Shown here: positions 26,622 through 35,550 of the stretch, piece by piece
How the letters are laid out: each line of letters begins with the position of its first letter
Numbering within the stretch: position 1 is the stretch's first letter
DNA from: Marinisporobacter balticus
Lineage (GTDB): Bacteria > Bacillota > Clostridia > Peptostreptococcales > Thermotaleaceae
Reading direction: 5' to 3'
Length of the DNA: 64,000 nt
Assembly (NCBI RefSeq): GCF_004345705.1
Contig: NZ_SLWV01000006.1
Coordinates: 62,001 to 126,000 of the forward strand
Program-made: the position numbers and the translations under genes
Notes under the pieces: model-generated
Databases searched by the model: none
What the model saw: the letters and a program-made list of their open reading frames with translations, nothing else
What the model was told of the DNA's origin: nothing

Positions 26622-28094
26622 AAACTCAAACCAAACCGTTGTACCTTTATTGATTTCACTGTCTATACCATATGAAAAATGATGATTTTCTAATATGTTT
26701 TTTACAATAGACATCCCTAGACCTGTACCGCTCGCATCTCTTTTTCTAGATTTGTCTACCTTGTAAAAGCGATCCCATATATAAGGCAAATCTTCTTTTG
26801 GAATGCCTTGTCCATGATCGATAATCGCTATTCGCACAGAGGTATTTGTAGGTTTTACTTTAATCGTGATTGTACTAAATTCATAAGCATGTTTAATGGC
26901 ATTATTCATTAAATTAAAAAATACTTGATAGAGCTTATCTTTATCGGCATAAATGTATGTATTTTCATCCTCCATATCTAAAACAAATTCAATATTTTTC
27001 TTTGATGCAAAGAAATGAAACTTTCTAAAAATATTTTTTGTTAAATCGATAATAGGAAATTTTGTCCAAACAAGATCTAAATAACCAGCTTCCATCTTAG
27101 ATAAGTAAAGGATCTCTTCAACCATTGTATTTAATCTGCTTGACTCATCTATGATCACTTGTAAGTGTTGGTCTCTGTCTTCTTTTAGATCATCTACATC
27201 CATGACCAATTCAGCATAAGCGCGAATGAGACTAATAGGGGTTTTTAGTTCGTGAGAGATATTCGCAATGAATTCTCTACGGAAATTTTCGGTTTTACCT
27301 AATTGGATAGCCATATGATTAATCGTATCCCCTAAAATACCAATTTCATCATTAACATCTAAGATTACGTGGGCTGTAAAATCACCTTCAGAAATTTTCT
27401 TTGAAGCTTCTGTAATCTTTAAAATGGGGTTTGTGAAAAGCTTCGCGAGTAAAAATGCTAAGAGCGCTGTAATGAATAAAGAAATCCATGTAATAATGGA
27501 TAATTGTTTTTTTAAAATAGAGGATGTTTCTTGAATCGGTGCTAAAGCGGATGTTAATATAATATTACCAATAAAATGTGTATCCTGTTGAATAGGGACC
27601 TTTACAACGAGTACAGTGCGCTGAGATTTGCCAAATTGTTCAATAACGGTTTCGACTTCCTTAGAATTCAAATCTATATTAGAACGGTCAAACAAGGTCG
27701 GAGGTTTTCTAAAAGGCATATGCGTTTCAACTTCTCTTGAATTTAAGTTTATATCGAATCGTTTAAATAAATCAACCATATCTTTTGGAGGTCTAGTATT
27801 TTTAGTAGGAAATAAGGGATTGTTATTTATATCCATGATTGTAATGTTAATAGTAAAAGAAAAAGTAGATCGAAAGGCATCTATTTCATCAACTACTTCT
27901 TGGGAGATCACGGTGGGATCAGCAGATGATAATACAATGGAGGCTATTTTATTTCCTTGTTCTAATAAAAGATCTTTCCTTTCCTCAATATAAAAATTTT
28001 CTAATAAAATCACTTGAAACAACCAAATCATTAAAAGAATGATGACTACTAAAGCGCTAATCCCTAGCCATAGCTTACTTAATATACTTTTCAT
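26604..28094 (-). CDS. Sensor histidine kinase (convergent with the efflux operon)
   Basis: The 496-residue kinase has two membrane helices (about 9-30 and 192-212) around an extracellular domain of about 160 residues, a HAMP domain (about 214-268), HisKA with ANISHELKTPISL (His near 281) and a HATPase domain (N box NLMNNAIKHA, G boxes DHGQGIP and GTGLGMSIVKN). The extracellular domain contains a near-repeat: LFKRFDINLNSREVETHM and LFDRSNIDLNSKEVETVI about 30 residues apart, pointing to a small internal duplication. It follows the response regulator gene by one base. Proximity suggests control of the neighbouring exporter. Confidence 0.9.
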   Translation of the reverse strand: MKSILSKLWLGISALVVIILLMIWLFQVILLENFYIEERKDLLLEQGNKIASIVLSSADPTVISQEVVDEIDAFRSTFSFTINITIMDINNNPLFPTKNTRPPKDMVDLFKRFDINLNSREVETHMPFRKPPTLFDRSNIDLNSKEVETVIEQFGKSQRTVLVVKVPIQQDTHFIGNIILTSALAPIQETSSILKKQLSIITWISLFITALLAFLLAKLFTNPILKITEASKKISEGDFTAHVILDVNDEIGILGDTINHMAIQLGKTENFRREFIANISHELKTPISLIRAYAELVMDVDDLKEDRDQHLQVIIDESSRLNTMVEEILYLSKMEAGYLDLVWTKFPIIDLTKNIFRKFHFFASKKNIEFVLDMEDENTYIYADKDKLYQVFFNLMNNAIKHAYEFSTITIKVKPTNTSVRIAIIDHGQGIPKEDLPYIWDRFYKVDKSRKRDASGTGLGMSIVKNILENHHFSYGIDSEINKGTTVWFEFKKREA

Positions 28095-28095
28095 T

Positions 28096-28779
28096 TTATT
28101 CTCCTATCTTAAGTTTATAACCAGTTCCCCAAACTGTATGAATATACTTTTTATAAGTGCCTAGCTTTTCTCTAATTTGTTTGATATGAGTATCTACTGT
28201 CCTTGCATCTCCAATAAAATCGTATCCCCAAACTTTATTTAATAATTGTTCTCTTGAAAAAACTTGTTGTGGATTTTGTGCAAAGAAATATAAAAGGTCA
28301 AATTCTTTAGGGGTTAAAAAAATTTCATGCGCATTTAAAAATACTTGTTTAGCAAGGGATCTAATTTCAAGATGATTGATTTTTATATTATTTTCATCTG
28401 TTTTATGATGCATATTACTTCTTTTCAAAAGTGCCTTGACTCTTGCTATCAGCTCTTTTGGGCTAAAAGGTTTTGTAATATAATCATCTACACCTAATTC
28501 GAAGCCAAAAAGTTTATCATACTCTTCGCCTCTTGCTGTTAGCATGATAATAGGAACAGAAGATTCTTCGCGAATTTTCCTACATACAGTCCAGCCATCT
28601 ATTTCAGGCATCATGACATCTAATAAAAGAAGAGAGAATGAGGAACTTTTAAATTTTTCTAATGCATCTTTTCCATTGATGGCTTCTTCTATTTTATAGC
28701 CTTCACGCGCAAGATATATTTTAATCACTTGACGCATTTTATCTTCATCATCTGCGATAAGAATATTTATATTTGACAT
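28096..28779 (-). CDS. OmpR/PhoB-family response regulator
   Basis: The 227-residue protein has a receiver domain (acidic pair ADDED, phospho-acceptor in LLLLDVMMPEIDG, Lys in ITKPFSPKEL) and a winged-helix output domain ending HTVWGTGYKLKIGE. ATG 28779 is preferred over TTG 28785 because AAAGGAG lies about nine bases upstream. It is transcribed ahead of its kinase, with the stop one base before the kinase start. A regulator gene beside, and convergent with, a MacAB-like exporter is a common arrangement for antimicrobial-peptide responses; the target is not proved here. Confidence 0.92.
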   Translation of the reverse strand: MSNINILIADDEDKMRQVIKIYLAREGYKIEEAINGKDALEKFKSSSFSLLLLDVMMPEIDGWTVCRKIREESSVPIIMLTARGEEYDKLFGFELGVDDYITKPFSPKELIARVKALLKRSNMHHKTDENNIKINHLEIRSLAKQVFLNAHEIFLTPKEFDLLYFFAQNPQQVFSREQLLNKVWGYDFIGDARTVDTHIKQIREKLGTYKKYIHTVWGTGYKLKIGE

Positions 28780-28924
28780 ATACAAATCTCCTTTATTTAC
28801 TTTAAGATTATCATAACACAGTTTAAATAAAATAGAGGATCATTATAAAAAAATTTATTATTTGCACACAAATGCATCACAAATTGCACACAAAGTGAGT
28901 TTGTTCAGAAAAGTTAAATATCTA

Positions 28925-28995
28925 TAGTGGAGAGGGTGATTCTATCCTAACGGAATCAATTTGAATGCTCACTTATAGAAGTGGGAGGCTTATAA
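28925..28995 (+). mobile_element. Possible right-end relic of an IS605/IS1341-type element
   Basis: This non-coding block ends with CTCACTTATAGAAGTGGGAG, a hairpin resembling the right ends of IS605-family elements and the 3' part of their guide (omega) RNAs. No tnpB or tnpA reading frame is attached. The rest of the 28780-29140 gap holds AT-rich divergent promoter sequence, including TTGACA at about 29047 and TATAAT at about 29092. Confidence 0.35.
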
Positions 28996-29140
28996 AAAGA
29001 TAAAATGATTAAAAACATATAAAACATTTATACAACATACACGAATTGACAATATTTTAGATAATACGACAAAATAGGCCGATTCATGATATAATGAATG
29101 TATTGAATTTACAAAGATACAAAGAAATGGAGTGAAGTCA

Positions 29141-30283
29141 TTGTTGAAAAAAATGTCAAAAGTATATTTACCTATTTTTGTACTCGTATTATTCTTTTTA
29201 TTCATTTTAACTGCATGTTCTAAAGAGCAAAAAATAGAAAAGAAATCAGCGAATAGTGCTGGAAATTTAGAAGTTCACTTTATTGATGTAGGTCAAGCAG
29301 ATGCGATACTAATTAAAAATGGTGAAAAATCTATGCTAATTGATGGAGGAAATAATGGAGATTCAGATGTAGTGGTAGATTATTTAAGGAGCAACGGAAT
29401 AAAAAAATTAAATTATGTCATTGGAACACATCCTCATGAAGATCATATTGGCGGATTAGATGCAGTTATTGATGGGTTTGATATAGAAAAAGTCTATATG
29501 CCAAAGGTTACACATACGAGTAAAACGTTTAAAGATGTAATCACTGCAATAAAAAATAAAGGACTTAAGATTTCTAATCCTGTTGTAGGCAGTGAATTTA
29601 TGCTAGGAGATGCGAACGGAATAATTCTTGCACCAAATAGCAGTGAATATAAAGATTATAATAATTATTCTATTGTAATAAAATTAATATATGGGAATAC
29701 TTCTTTTCTGTTTACAGGAGACGCAGAAGAGATATCTGAAAAAGAAATGCTACAGAAAGGATTTGATGTATCAGCGGATGTATTAAAGATTGGACATCAT
29801 GGAAGTCATTCTTCTACGACTTCAGCATTTTTAGACAAAGTAAATCCCGAATATGCGGTTATTATGACGGAGACAGGAAATGACTATGGGCATCCGCATA
29901 AAGAAACAATGGAGAAGTTAAAAAATAAAAAAATTCCTGTTTATAGAACGGATGAAAGTGGAACCATTGTTATGATAAGTGATGGAGACCATATCCAATT
30001 TAATATAAATCCTGGAGATTATAGCTACGGGAGAGAAAGTACAAGTACCGTAAAAAAACAAAGCAACATCATTCAAACTGCACAAGCAGCAGAAATACCT
30101 ATAGAAGAGAAGGTATATGCTGATGAAAAAGAAGAAGGATTAATAAAAGGAAATATTAATAGCAAAGGAGAAAAAATTTATCATATGCCTGAGGGGGCGT
30201 ATTATAAAAACGTAAAAGCAGAGAGAATGTTCAAAACCGAAGAGGAAGCCAAAGATGCTGGATTTAGAAAATCTAAAAAGTAG
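29141..30283 (+). CDS. ComEC-like metallo-beta-lactamase-fold lipoprotein
   Basis: The protein of about 380 residues begins with a lipoprotein signal (FLFILTAC, lipidation Cys near 26) followed by a metallo-beta-lactamase fold of the ComEC/Rec2 C-terminal type: FIDVGQADAILI, DGGNNGD, the metal site THPHEDHIGG, FTGDAEE and the HHGSHSS segment. These secreted hydrolases are often nucleases or phosphodiesterases; substrate unknown. The tail (about 300-380) is an extra domain with IPIEEKVYADEKEEG and a segment like that of micrococcal nuclease-associated modules. TTG 29141 fits GGAGTG eight bases upstream, although GTG 29132 is also open. A DUF3006 gene follows eight bases later. Confidence 0.85.
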   Translation: MLKKMSKVYLPIFVLVLFFLFILTACSKEQKIEKKSANSAGNLEVHFIDVGQADAILIKNGEKSMLIDGGNNGDSDVVVDYLRSNGIKKLNYVIGTHPHEDHIGGLDAVIDGFDIEKVYMPKVTHTSKTFKDVITAIKNKGLKISNPVVGSEFMLGDANGIILAPNSSEYKDYNNYSIVIKLIYGNTSFLFTGDAEEISEKEMLQKGFDVSADVLKIGHHGSHSSTTSAFLDKVNPEYAVIMTETGNDYGHPHKETMEKLKNKKIPVYRTDESGTIVMISDGDHIQFNINPGDYSYGRESTSTVKKQSNIIQTAQAAEIPIEEKVYADEKEEGLIKGNINSKGEKIYHMPEGAYYKNVKAERMFKTEEEAKDAGFRKSKK

Positions 30284-30291
30284 GTGAGTAC

Positions 30292-30504
30292 ATGTATGCT
30301 GTTATAGACAGATTCGAAGGAAGCTTTGCTATATGCCAAAAAGATGATGGTGAAATGATAAACATTGAAAAGAGTAGGATTCCTTTCTATGCAAAAGAAG
30401 GAGATGTATTATCGTTAAGTAAAGATAAGGTTATTATTGATCAGGATGAGACGGGAAGAAGAAAAACTAAAATAGAGGGAATAACTAAGGATTTATGGGA
30501 ATAG
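30292..30504 (+). CDS. DUF3006 domain protein
   Basis: The 70-residue protein starts MYAVIDRFEGSFAICQKDDG and continues as a short beta-rich domain, the DUF3006 pattern. Genes of this family regularly follow ComEC-like metallo-hydrolase genes, as here with an eight-base gap. Function is unknown; the constant pairing suggests a partner or modulator of the hydrolase. AGGTGAG precedes the ATG. A terminator overlaps the stop codon, so the pair forms a two-gene operon. Confidence 0.85.
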   Translation: MYAVIDRFEGSFAICQKDDGEMINIEKSRIPFYAKEGDVLSLSKDKVIIDQDETGRRKTKIEGITKDLWE

Positions 30505-30533
30505 CTTCAGATTTCTGCTGAAGCTATTTTTAT
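30500..30533 (+). terminator. Terminator after the DUF3006 gene
   Basis: AATAGCTTCAG and CTGAAGCTATT form an 11-base stem followed by TTTAT. Confidence 0.85.
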
Positions 30534-30711
30534 ATTATGAAGTTTTTTTATAATATAATAAGCAAAAGTAGATTACATAGCGTTTGTACTGATTCGTATT
30601 GAATGGTAATATATATAAATTTGTGGAATTAATTCCTTAAAGGATTTTTTGATTTGTTTGTCTAATATAGAGTTTAATATTCAAATTTCTAAAACAAGGA
30701 GGCGTTTTATT

Positions 30712-31875
30712 TTGACGAAAACGATTAAACCTATACTTATGATCGTGATTACTTTGCTTTGTGTATTATCTATGTTTTCACTAAATTATGCAGAAGAAGT
30801 TGTAACTGGGACTGTGATTGATAAAAATGCAGTTTTAATGAAAGAACCTAAAATTTCAGCACAAAGCTTAAATCATTTGGCTTTAGGAGAAGAAGTGTTT
30901 ATAGAAGGAAATCATGGGAAATGGTATCAGATATCTACGCGTAATGGTCTATTTGGATGGATGCATAGCGAATGTATTTTGGTTGACGCGGGTGAAAAAG
31001 ACCCAATAGAAAATGGTATCGTCAATGCAGGATCTGTAGATGTATATGAAAAGCCAGAAATTGAGGCTGGAATTAGTGGGAAATTAGGATTTTCAACGAA
31101 AATTGTAGTAGTGAAAAAAGATGCAGATTGGTATCAAGTGGCTATGGGGGATGAAATCATCGGATGGGTGCATTCTGAAAGTATTTTAACAACACCTATT
31201 CATAAAAAAGCAAAAATAATGGCTGAAAACGGAGAAGTTCGATCAGAGGCATCAAGAAATAGTAAGATTATAAAAAATTTAGAGAAAAATGATAAGATAA
31301 AGATTAATGGTTTTAAAGAAAGCTATTTTCATATCACATGGGGTGAAAAAGAAGAAGGTTGGATTTATTCGAGTGAAGTGAGTTTGATTCATGAAGAGTT
31401 TTTTAATGGTGTTTTTGTAGCAAAAGATAAACAAAAAAAGTTTATAGAAAAAGAGGAAAACGAAGAAAATAGCGTACAAACTTTTGAAGATATTATAGAG
31501 AATGCTACAGATCTTGGAGATGGATATAGTGCTACAGCCTATGACTTATCTATTGCTTCCTGTGGAAAAGCTGTAGGGGCAAAGCATAGAGGATTTACTA
31601 GGACAGGATACAACTTAAATGGAAAGAGTTGGGAAGATGCAATGATTGTTGCTGTAGACTCAAGAACGATTCCATTAGGAAGTAGGGTGCTCATATTATT
31701 TGACGAATCAGATTGGAGAGCAAGATACAATGGAATTTACCTTGCAGCAGATACGGGTGGTGGCGTAAAAGGAAAAACAATCGACTTGTATTTGGGAGAT
31801 ATAGGAAATCAACAAATGAAAGAAGTAAAAGATTTTGGTAAAACCGATAATGTAAAAGTGTATCTTTTGAATTAA
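30712..31875 (+). CDS. Secreted SH3-domain protein with C-terminal 3D domain
   Basis: The 387-residue protein has a signal peptide or anchor (about 7-25, ending YAEE), three bacterial SH3-type repeats (WYQISTRNGLFGWMHSE, WYQVAMGDEIIGWVHSE and FHITWGEKEEGWIYSSE mark their ends), a charged linker, and a C-terminal 3D domain (about 285-385) with TAYDLSIASCGK, AVDSRTIPLGSRV and AADTGGGVKGKTIDLYLGD, the double-psi barrel of cell wall lytic transglycosylase-like proteins. It probably binds and cleaves peptidoglycan. TTG 30712 is chosen for its AAGGAGG. Parts of its 3' end reappear before gerAB downstream, evidence for an old tandem duplication. Confidence 0.88.
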   Translation: MTKTIKPILMIVITLLCVLSMFSLNYAEEVVTGTVIDKNAVLMKEPKISAQSLNHLALGEEVFIEGNHGKWYQISTRNGLFGWMHSECILVDAGEKDPIENGIVNAGSVDVYEKPEIEAGISGKLGFSTKIVVVKKDADWYQVAMGDEIIGWVHSESILTTPIHKKAKIMAENGEVRSEASRNSKIIKNLEKNDKIKINGFKESYFHITWGEKEEGWIYSSEVSLIHEEFFNGVFVAKDKQKKFIEKEENEENSVQTFEDIIENATDLGDGYSATAYDLSIASCGKAVGAKHRGFTRTGYNLNGKSWEDAMIVAVDSRTIPLGSRVLILFDESDWRARYNGIYLAADTGGGVKGKTIDLYLGDIGNQQMKEVKDFGKTDNVKVYLLN

Positions 31876-31880
31876 TGCAT

Positions 31881-31906
31881 AAAGCCCAATTTAGGGCTTT
31901 TTTTTT
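31881..31906 (+). terminator. Terminator after the 3D-domain gene (copy 1)
   Basis: AAAGCCC and GGGCTTT around AATTTA, followed by a long T-run. The same hairpin recurs at 33244-33267. Confidence 0.9.
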
Positions 31907-31968
31907 ATAAGCATAATGCATTAGTTATATATAAATGGAAAAGATAAGGATATGGAGGTGAGCATTAT

Positions 31969-32037
31969 TTGAATGAATCTCTTATGAATAGACAGATTGC
32001 TTTTATTATTTTTCATTACGAAGGTGAAAAAATATGA
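31969..32037 (+). pseudogene. Collapsed gerAB: 5' and 3' ends joined by deletion
   Basis: TTG 31969 starts a frame reading MNESLMNRQIAFIIF, the same as the start of intact gerAB at 33330 apart from one residue, then switches to the last bases of gerAB out of frame and stops at 32037. The join falls in TATTATTTTT, a 10-base direct repeat present at both matching places of the intact gene, so about 1 kb was lost between short repeats. The ribosome binding site GGAGGTG remains, so the 22-codon remnant may still be translated and couple to gerAC, with which it overlaps in ATGA. Confidence 0.85.
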
Positions 32038-33167
32038 TAAGAAAATGCAGTAAATTATTAATAATATTTATATTTTCTTTAACGTTAACAAGTTGTTGGG
32101 ATTATGAGGATATAGATAAAAAAAGTATAGCCATTTCTATCGGTGTAGACCAGGTGGCAGACAAGGTTCAATTTTCTAGTGAAATTACCAAACTTATTCC
32201 TTCTCAAGGAGATACAGAAAAGGCTCAAACAGCAAATGTATACAATACAGTATCCTATGGGAAGAATTTTGAGGATGCTCGGATCCACTATGATGCGATA
32301 AACCCATTTCCCGTTTTTTTAGGAGTAACAAGAGTTGTTATTTTTGGGACAGATTATGCAAAAAAAGGGATAGAATCTTATTTCAATAGAATTGGCAGTA
32401 TATATGATTATAGAAAAACCCTTTTACCTGTAGTAAGCCGTGAAAAACCTACGGAGTTATTTGACATAAAGGTAGAGAAAGATATTTCTGTAGGATTTTT
32501 AATAGAGAACACGATAAATAGTTTAGCAAATAGCGGAAAAACATTATATCCAAACGTTGGAGAGGTGCTTTCTAATATTGCATTAGATGAAGTTGGTTAT
32601 GTTATGCCATATGTTGGAATAGAACATGGCCATATAGTTTATTTAGGGTTTGCAGTGATGAAAGATTCAAAATTAGTGGGTGTGATAGATCTTGTAGATA
32701 CGGATGGGGTGCTGTATCTATTAGCAGAAAAACCTATATTGGTTGAGGCGATACCTGATCCTAAAAAAGAAGAAAATGTATATTCTTTTCGAACAGCTAT
32801 TAAAAAAAGAAAGATTAAAACAAACTATATGAATAAAAAAGTTGTAATCAATATTGATTTAGATTTGAATGCAGCATTAAGATATCAGTATTATACGCAA
32901 CCAGTAAGTGATAAAAAGATAAAGAAGCTAGAAGAGATGATATCAGAAAAAGTAAAAGAAGACATGCGTAACATTATTAAAAGGTCACAGAAAGAATTTC
33001 AATGTGATATTTTTCAATTTGCAAAATACTTCAGAGCACAATATCCTAATATTTACAAAAAAATAAAATGGGAAGATGCATTTAAGGATGCGAATGTAAA
33101 TGTTACGGTTAAAACAAAAATTATAAACAAGAATTTAGCAGATCCAAATGCGAAAAAGAAATATTAA
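32034..33167 (+). CDS. gerAC: Ger(x)C family spore germination lipoprotein, copy 1
   Basis: The 377-residue protein is the C subunit of a GerA-type germinant receptor. It has a lipoprotein signal ending LTSCWDYEDID, the family's constant lipobox, and the GerAC C-terminal domain (IINKNLADPN at the end). It would be anchored on the outer face of the spore inner membrane. It is a paralogue of the gene at 34405, with high but not perfect identity along the full length, so the duplication is not recent. Its cognate gerAB upstream has collapsed to 22 codons, so this copy must work with the B and A subunits encoded downstream, if it works at all. Confidence 0.9.
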   Translation: MIRKCSKLLIIFIFSLTLTSCWDYEDIDKKSIAISIGVDQVADKVQFSSEITKLIPSQGDTEKAQTANVYNTVSYGKNFEDARIHYDAINPFPVFLGVTRVVIFGTDYAKKGIESYFNRIGSIYDYRKTLLPVVSREKPTELFDIKVEKDISVGFLIENTINSLANSGKTLYPNVGEVLSNIALDEVGYVMPYVGIEHGHIVYLGFAVMKDSKLVGVIDLVDTDGVLYLLAEKPILVEAIPDPKKEENVYSFRTAIKKRKIKTNYMNKKVVINIDLDLNAALRYQYYTQPVSDKKIKKLEEMISEKVKEDMRNIIKRSQKEFQCDIFQFAKYFRAQYPNIYKKIKWEDAFKDANVNVTVKTKIINKNLADPNAKKKY

Positions 33168-33240
33168 AGGATGGATGTTATCAAAAAGAAAAAGAGGAAA
33201 CTGAAGAAAATAACGTAAAAGCTTATCTTTTGAATTAATC
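33168..33240 (+). pseudogene. Duplication scar: gerAA start fused to the 3' end of the 3D-domain gene
   Basis: After gerAC copy 1 the sequence begins like gerAA (ATGGATGTTATCAAAAAG against ATGGATAGTATGAAAAGG), then switches to an internal piece of the 3D-domain gene (GAGGAAACTGAAGAAAATA) and its last codons (GCTTATCTTTTGAATTAA). The stretch marks the seam of a tandem duplication whose unit ran from the 3D-domain gene to the start of gerAA. Confidence 0.75.
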
Positions 33241-33243
33241 CAT

Positions 33244-33267
33244 AAAGCCCAATTTAGGGCTTTTTTT
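33244..33267 (+). terminator. Terminator copy 2 ahead of gerAB
   Basis: Same AAAGCCC-AATTTA-GGGCTTT hairpin as at 31881-31906, with a T-run. It should stop read-through from gerAC copy 1 into gerAB. Confidence 0.88.
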
Positions 33268-33329
33268 ATGGAAATAATGCATTAGTTTGTGATAAATGGA
33301 AATCATAGTATCATGGAGGTGTGAATTAT

Positions 33330-34424
33330 TTGAATGAATCTCTTACGAATAGACAGATTGCTTTTATTATTTTTGGTGTACTTATAGGATATGGTGTGAT
33401 GGAACTTCCCAAAAATGTTGCAGAAAATGCAGGGACAGGGGGATGGCTGTCTTTACTTATTGCTACTGCTATAACAATCATTTTTGCTTATATGATTACA
33501 TATCTTTCATATGTTTATAAAAATAAGACAATCTACGAGTATAGTGAACGATTAACAGGCAAGTTTATTACGCATATATTTATGATCATCTATATTTTTT
33601 ACTATTTCTTAGGGTTTACAATGATTACAAGAGTTTCTTGTGAAACAATAAAGCTCACGATATTATTAAAAACCCCTATATGGGTATTAAGTTTATTGTT
33701 CAGTTTTGTTATATACTATGCTGTAATAAAAAGACTGCGTGTCATTGCAAGGGTTTGTGAAATTTATGGAATCTTTATTATTATAGCTGCGCTTTTGATA
33801 CATACATCATTATTCACCCAGGGGAAACTGATTAATTTAAGACCATTTTTTGTTTTAGAGGATTTACCGTTGTACTTTAAATCAACACTGAATATGATAT
33901 TTCCATTCTTGGGTATAGAAATACTTACAATAATCCCTTTTGCAAAGAAGAATCATAAAAAAGTTTTTAAATATATCACTTTGATGATCGTGTGTATAAG
34001 TTTTTTTTACATAATGATTGTAGAATCTTGTATTTCTGTAATGGGTGTTGATGAGATTGTTCATTATAATGATGCATTATATGCCACAATTAGAAGAGTG
34101 GATATTCCAGCTTTTCAGGTTATAAGAAGATTAGATGGTATATTTCTGATTGCATGGATTATGGCTATATTTTGTACAATAACCATATGGTGTTATGGCG
34201 CAATTGTTCTGTTAAGTAAATTATTTAAAAAAATTCACTTTAATCTGCTTGCTTTTATTGTGGTTTTTATGGGCTATATTGTTTCTCAAATGCCTACTAC
34301 ATATGATCAAGTGAAAAAAGTACTTGATTATATGAGTTACTATGGGTTAGTGGTTATGGGCATCATACCAACCATATTATTTTTCATTACGAAGGTGAAA
34401 AAATATGATAAGAAAATGCAGTAA
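33330..34424 (+). CDS. gerAB: GerAB-family spore germination permease
   Basis: The 364-residue protein is the B subunit of a GerA-type receptor, an APC-superfamily-like membrane protein of ten helices that binds the germinant. The opening LTNRQIAFIIFGVLIGYGVMELP is typical. TTG 33330 is the start because GGAGGTG lies eight bases before it; GTG 33321 overlaps the ribosome binding site. It overlaps the following gerAC by 20 bases. The Pro and Gly pattern of helix 1 is kept, so it should be functional. Gene order here is B-C-A rather than the Bacillus A-B-C. Confidence 0.9.
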   Translation: MNESLTNRQIAFIIFGVLIGYGVMELPKNVAENAGTGGWLSLLIATAITIIFAYMITYLSYVYKNKTIYEYSERLTGKFITHIFMIIYIFYYFLGFTMITRVSCETIKLTILLKTPIWVLSLLFSFVIYYAVIKRLRVIARVCEIYGIFIIIAALLIHTSLFTQGKLINLRPFFVLEDLPLYFKSTLNMIFPFLGIEILTIIPFAKKNHKKVFKYITLMIVCISFFYIMIVESCISVMGVDEIVHYNDALYATIRRVDIPAFQVIRRLDGIFLIAWIMAIFCTITIWCYGAIVLLSKLFKKIHFNLLAFIVVFMGYIVSQMPTTYDQVKKVLDYMSYYGLVVMGIIPTILFFITKVKKYDKKMQ

Positions 34425-35538
34425 TTTATTAATAATATTTATAGCTTCTTTAATGTTAACAAGTTGTTGGGATTATGGGGATATCGATAAAAAAAGTATG
34501 ACCATTTCTATCGGTATAGAACAGATTGGAGACAAGGTTCAATTTTCTGGTGAACTTGCAAAACTTACTCCCTCTAAAGAAGGTACAGAAAAGGCCCAAA
34601 CAGCACAGATATACCATACAGTATCCTATGGGAAGAATTTCGAGGATGCTAGGATCCACAATGATGTGATAAATCCATTCCCAGTTTTTTTAGGAGTAAC
34701 AAGAGTTGTTGTTTTTGGAACGAATTACGCAAAAAAAGGGATAGAACCTTATTTGAATAGGATTGGCAGTATATATGATTATAGAAAAAACCTTTTATCT
34801 GTAGTAAGTCGTGAAAAACCTAAGGCGTTACTTAATATAAAGGTAGAGAAAGATATTTCTGTAGGATTTTTAATAGAAAACATGATAAATAGTTTAGCGA
34901 ATAGCGGAAAAACATTATATCCAAATATTGGAGAATTGCTTTCGAATATTGCATTAGGTAAAGTTGGTTATGTTATTCCATATGTTGGAATAGAGCATGA
35001 CCATATCGCTTATTTAGGGTTTGCAGTGATGAAAGATTCAAAATTAGTAGGGATGATAGATCTTGTAGATACGGATGGGGTATTGTATCTATTAGCAGAA
35101 AAACCTAGATTGGTTGAAGCCATACCGGATCCTGAAAAAGAAGAAAATATATATTCTTTTAGAACAGTTATTAAAAAAAGAAAGATTAAAACAAACTATA
35201 TAGATAAAAAAGTTGAAATCAATATTGATTTAGATTTGTATGCAGCATTACAATATCAATATCATGTTGCGCCATTAAGTGATAAAAAGATAAAGAAACT
35301 AGAAGAAAGGATATCAGAAAAAGTAAAAGAAGACATAGGTAGCATTATTAAAAGGGCACAAAAAGAATTTCAATGTGATATTTTTCAATTTGCAAGATAC
35401 TTCAGAGCACAACATCCTAATATTTATAAAAAAATAAAATGGGAAGAGGCATTTAAGGATGCGGCTGTGAATGTTACGGTCCAAACGAAAATTATAAACA
35501 AGAATTTAGAAGATCCAAATGCGAAAAAGAAATATTAA
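34405..35538 (+). CDS. gerAC: Ger(x)C family spore germination lipoprotein, copy 2
   Basis: The 377-residue protein is the second GerC-type lipoprotein, with lipobox LTSCWDYGDID and the same length and end (IINKNLEDPNAKKKY) as copy 1. Differences are spread along the whole length, so both copies have been kept or have diverged for some time. The ATG lies inside the 3' end of gerAB, with GAAGGTG upstream, so it is translationally coupled to it. It belongs to the intact B-C-A unit. Confidence 0.92.
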   Translation: MIRKCSNLLIIFIASLMLTSCWDYGDIDKKSMTISIGIEQIGDKVQFSGELAKLTPSKEGTEKAQTAQIYHTVSYGKNFEDARIHNDVINPFPVFLGVTRVVVFGTNYAKKGIEPYLNRIGSIYDYRKNLLSVVSREKPKALLNIKVEKDISVGFLIENMINSLANSGKTLYPNIGELLSNIALGKVGYVIPYVGIEHDHIAYLGFAVMKDSKLVGMIDLVDTDGVLYLLAEKPRLVEAIPDPEKEENIYSFRTVIKKRKIKTNYIDKKVEINIDLDLYAALQYQYHVAPLSDKKIKKLEERISEKVKEDIGSIIKRAQKEFQCDIFQFARYFRAQHPNIYKKIKWEEAFKDAAVNVTVQTKIINKNLEDPNAKKKY

Positions 35539-35550
35539 AGGATGGATAGT

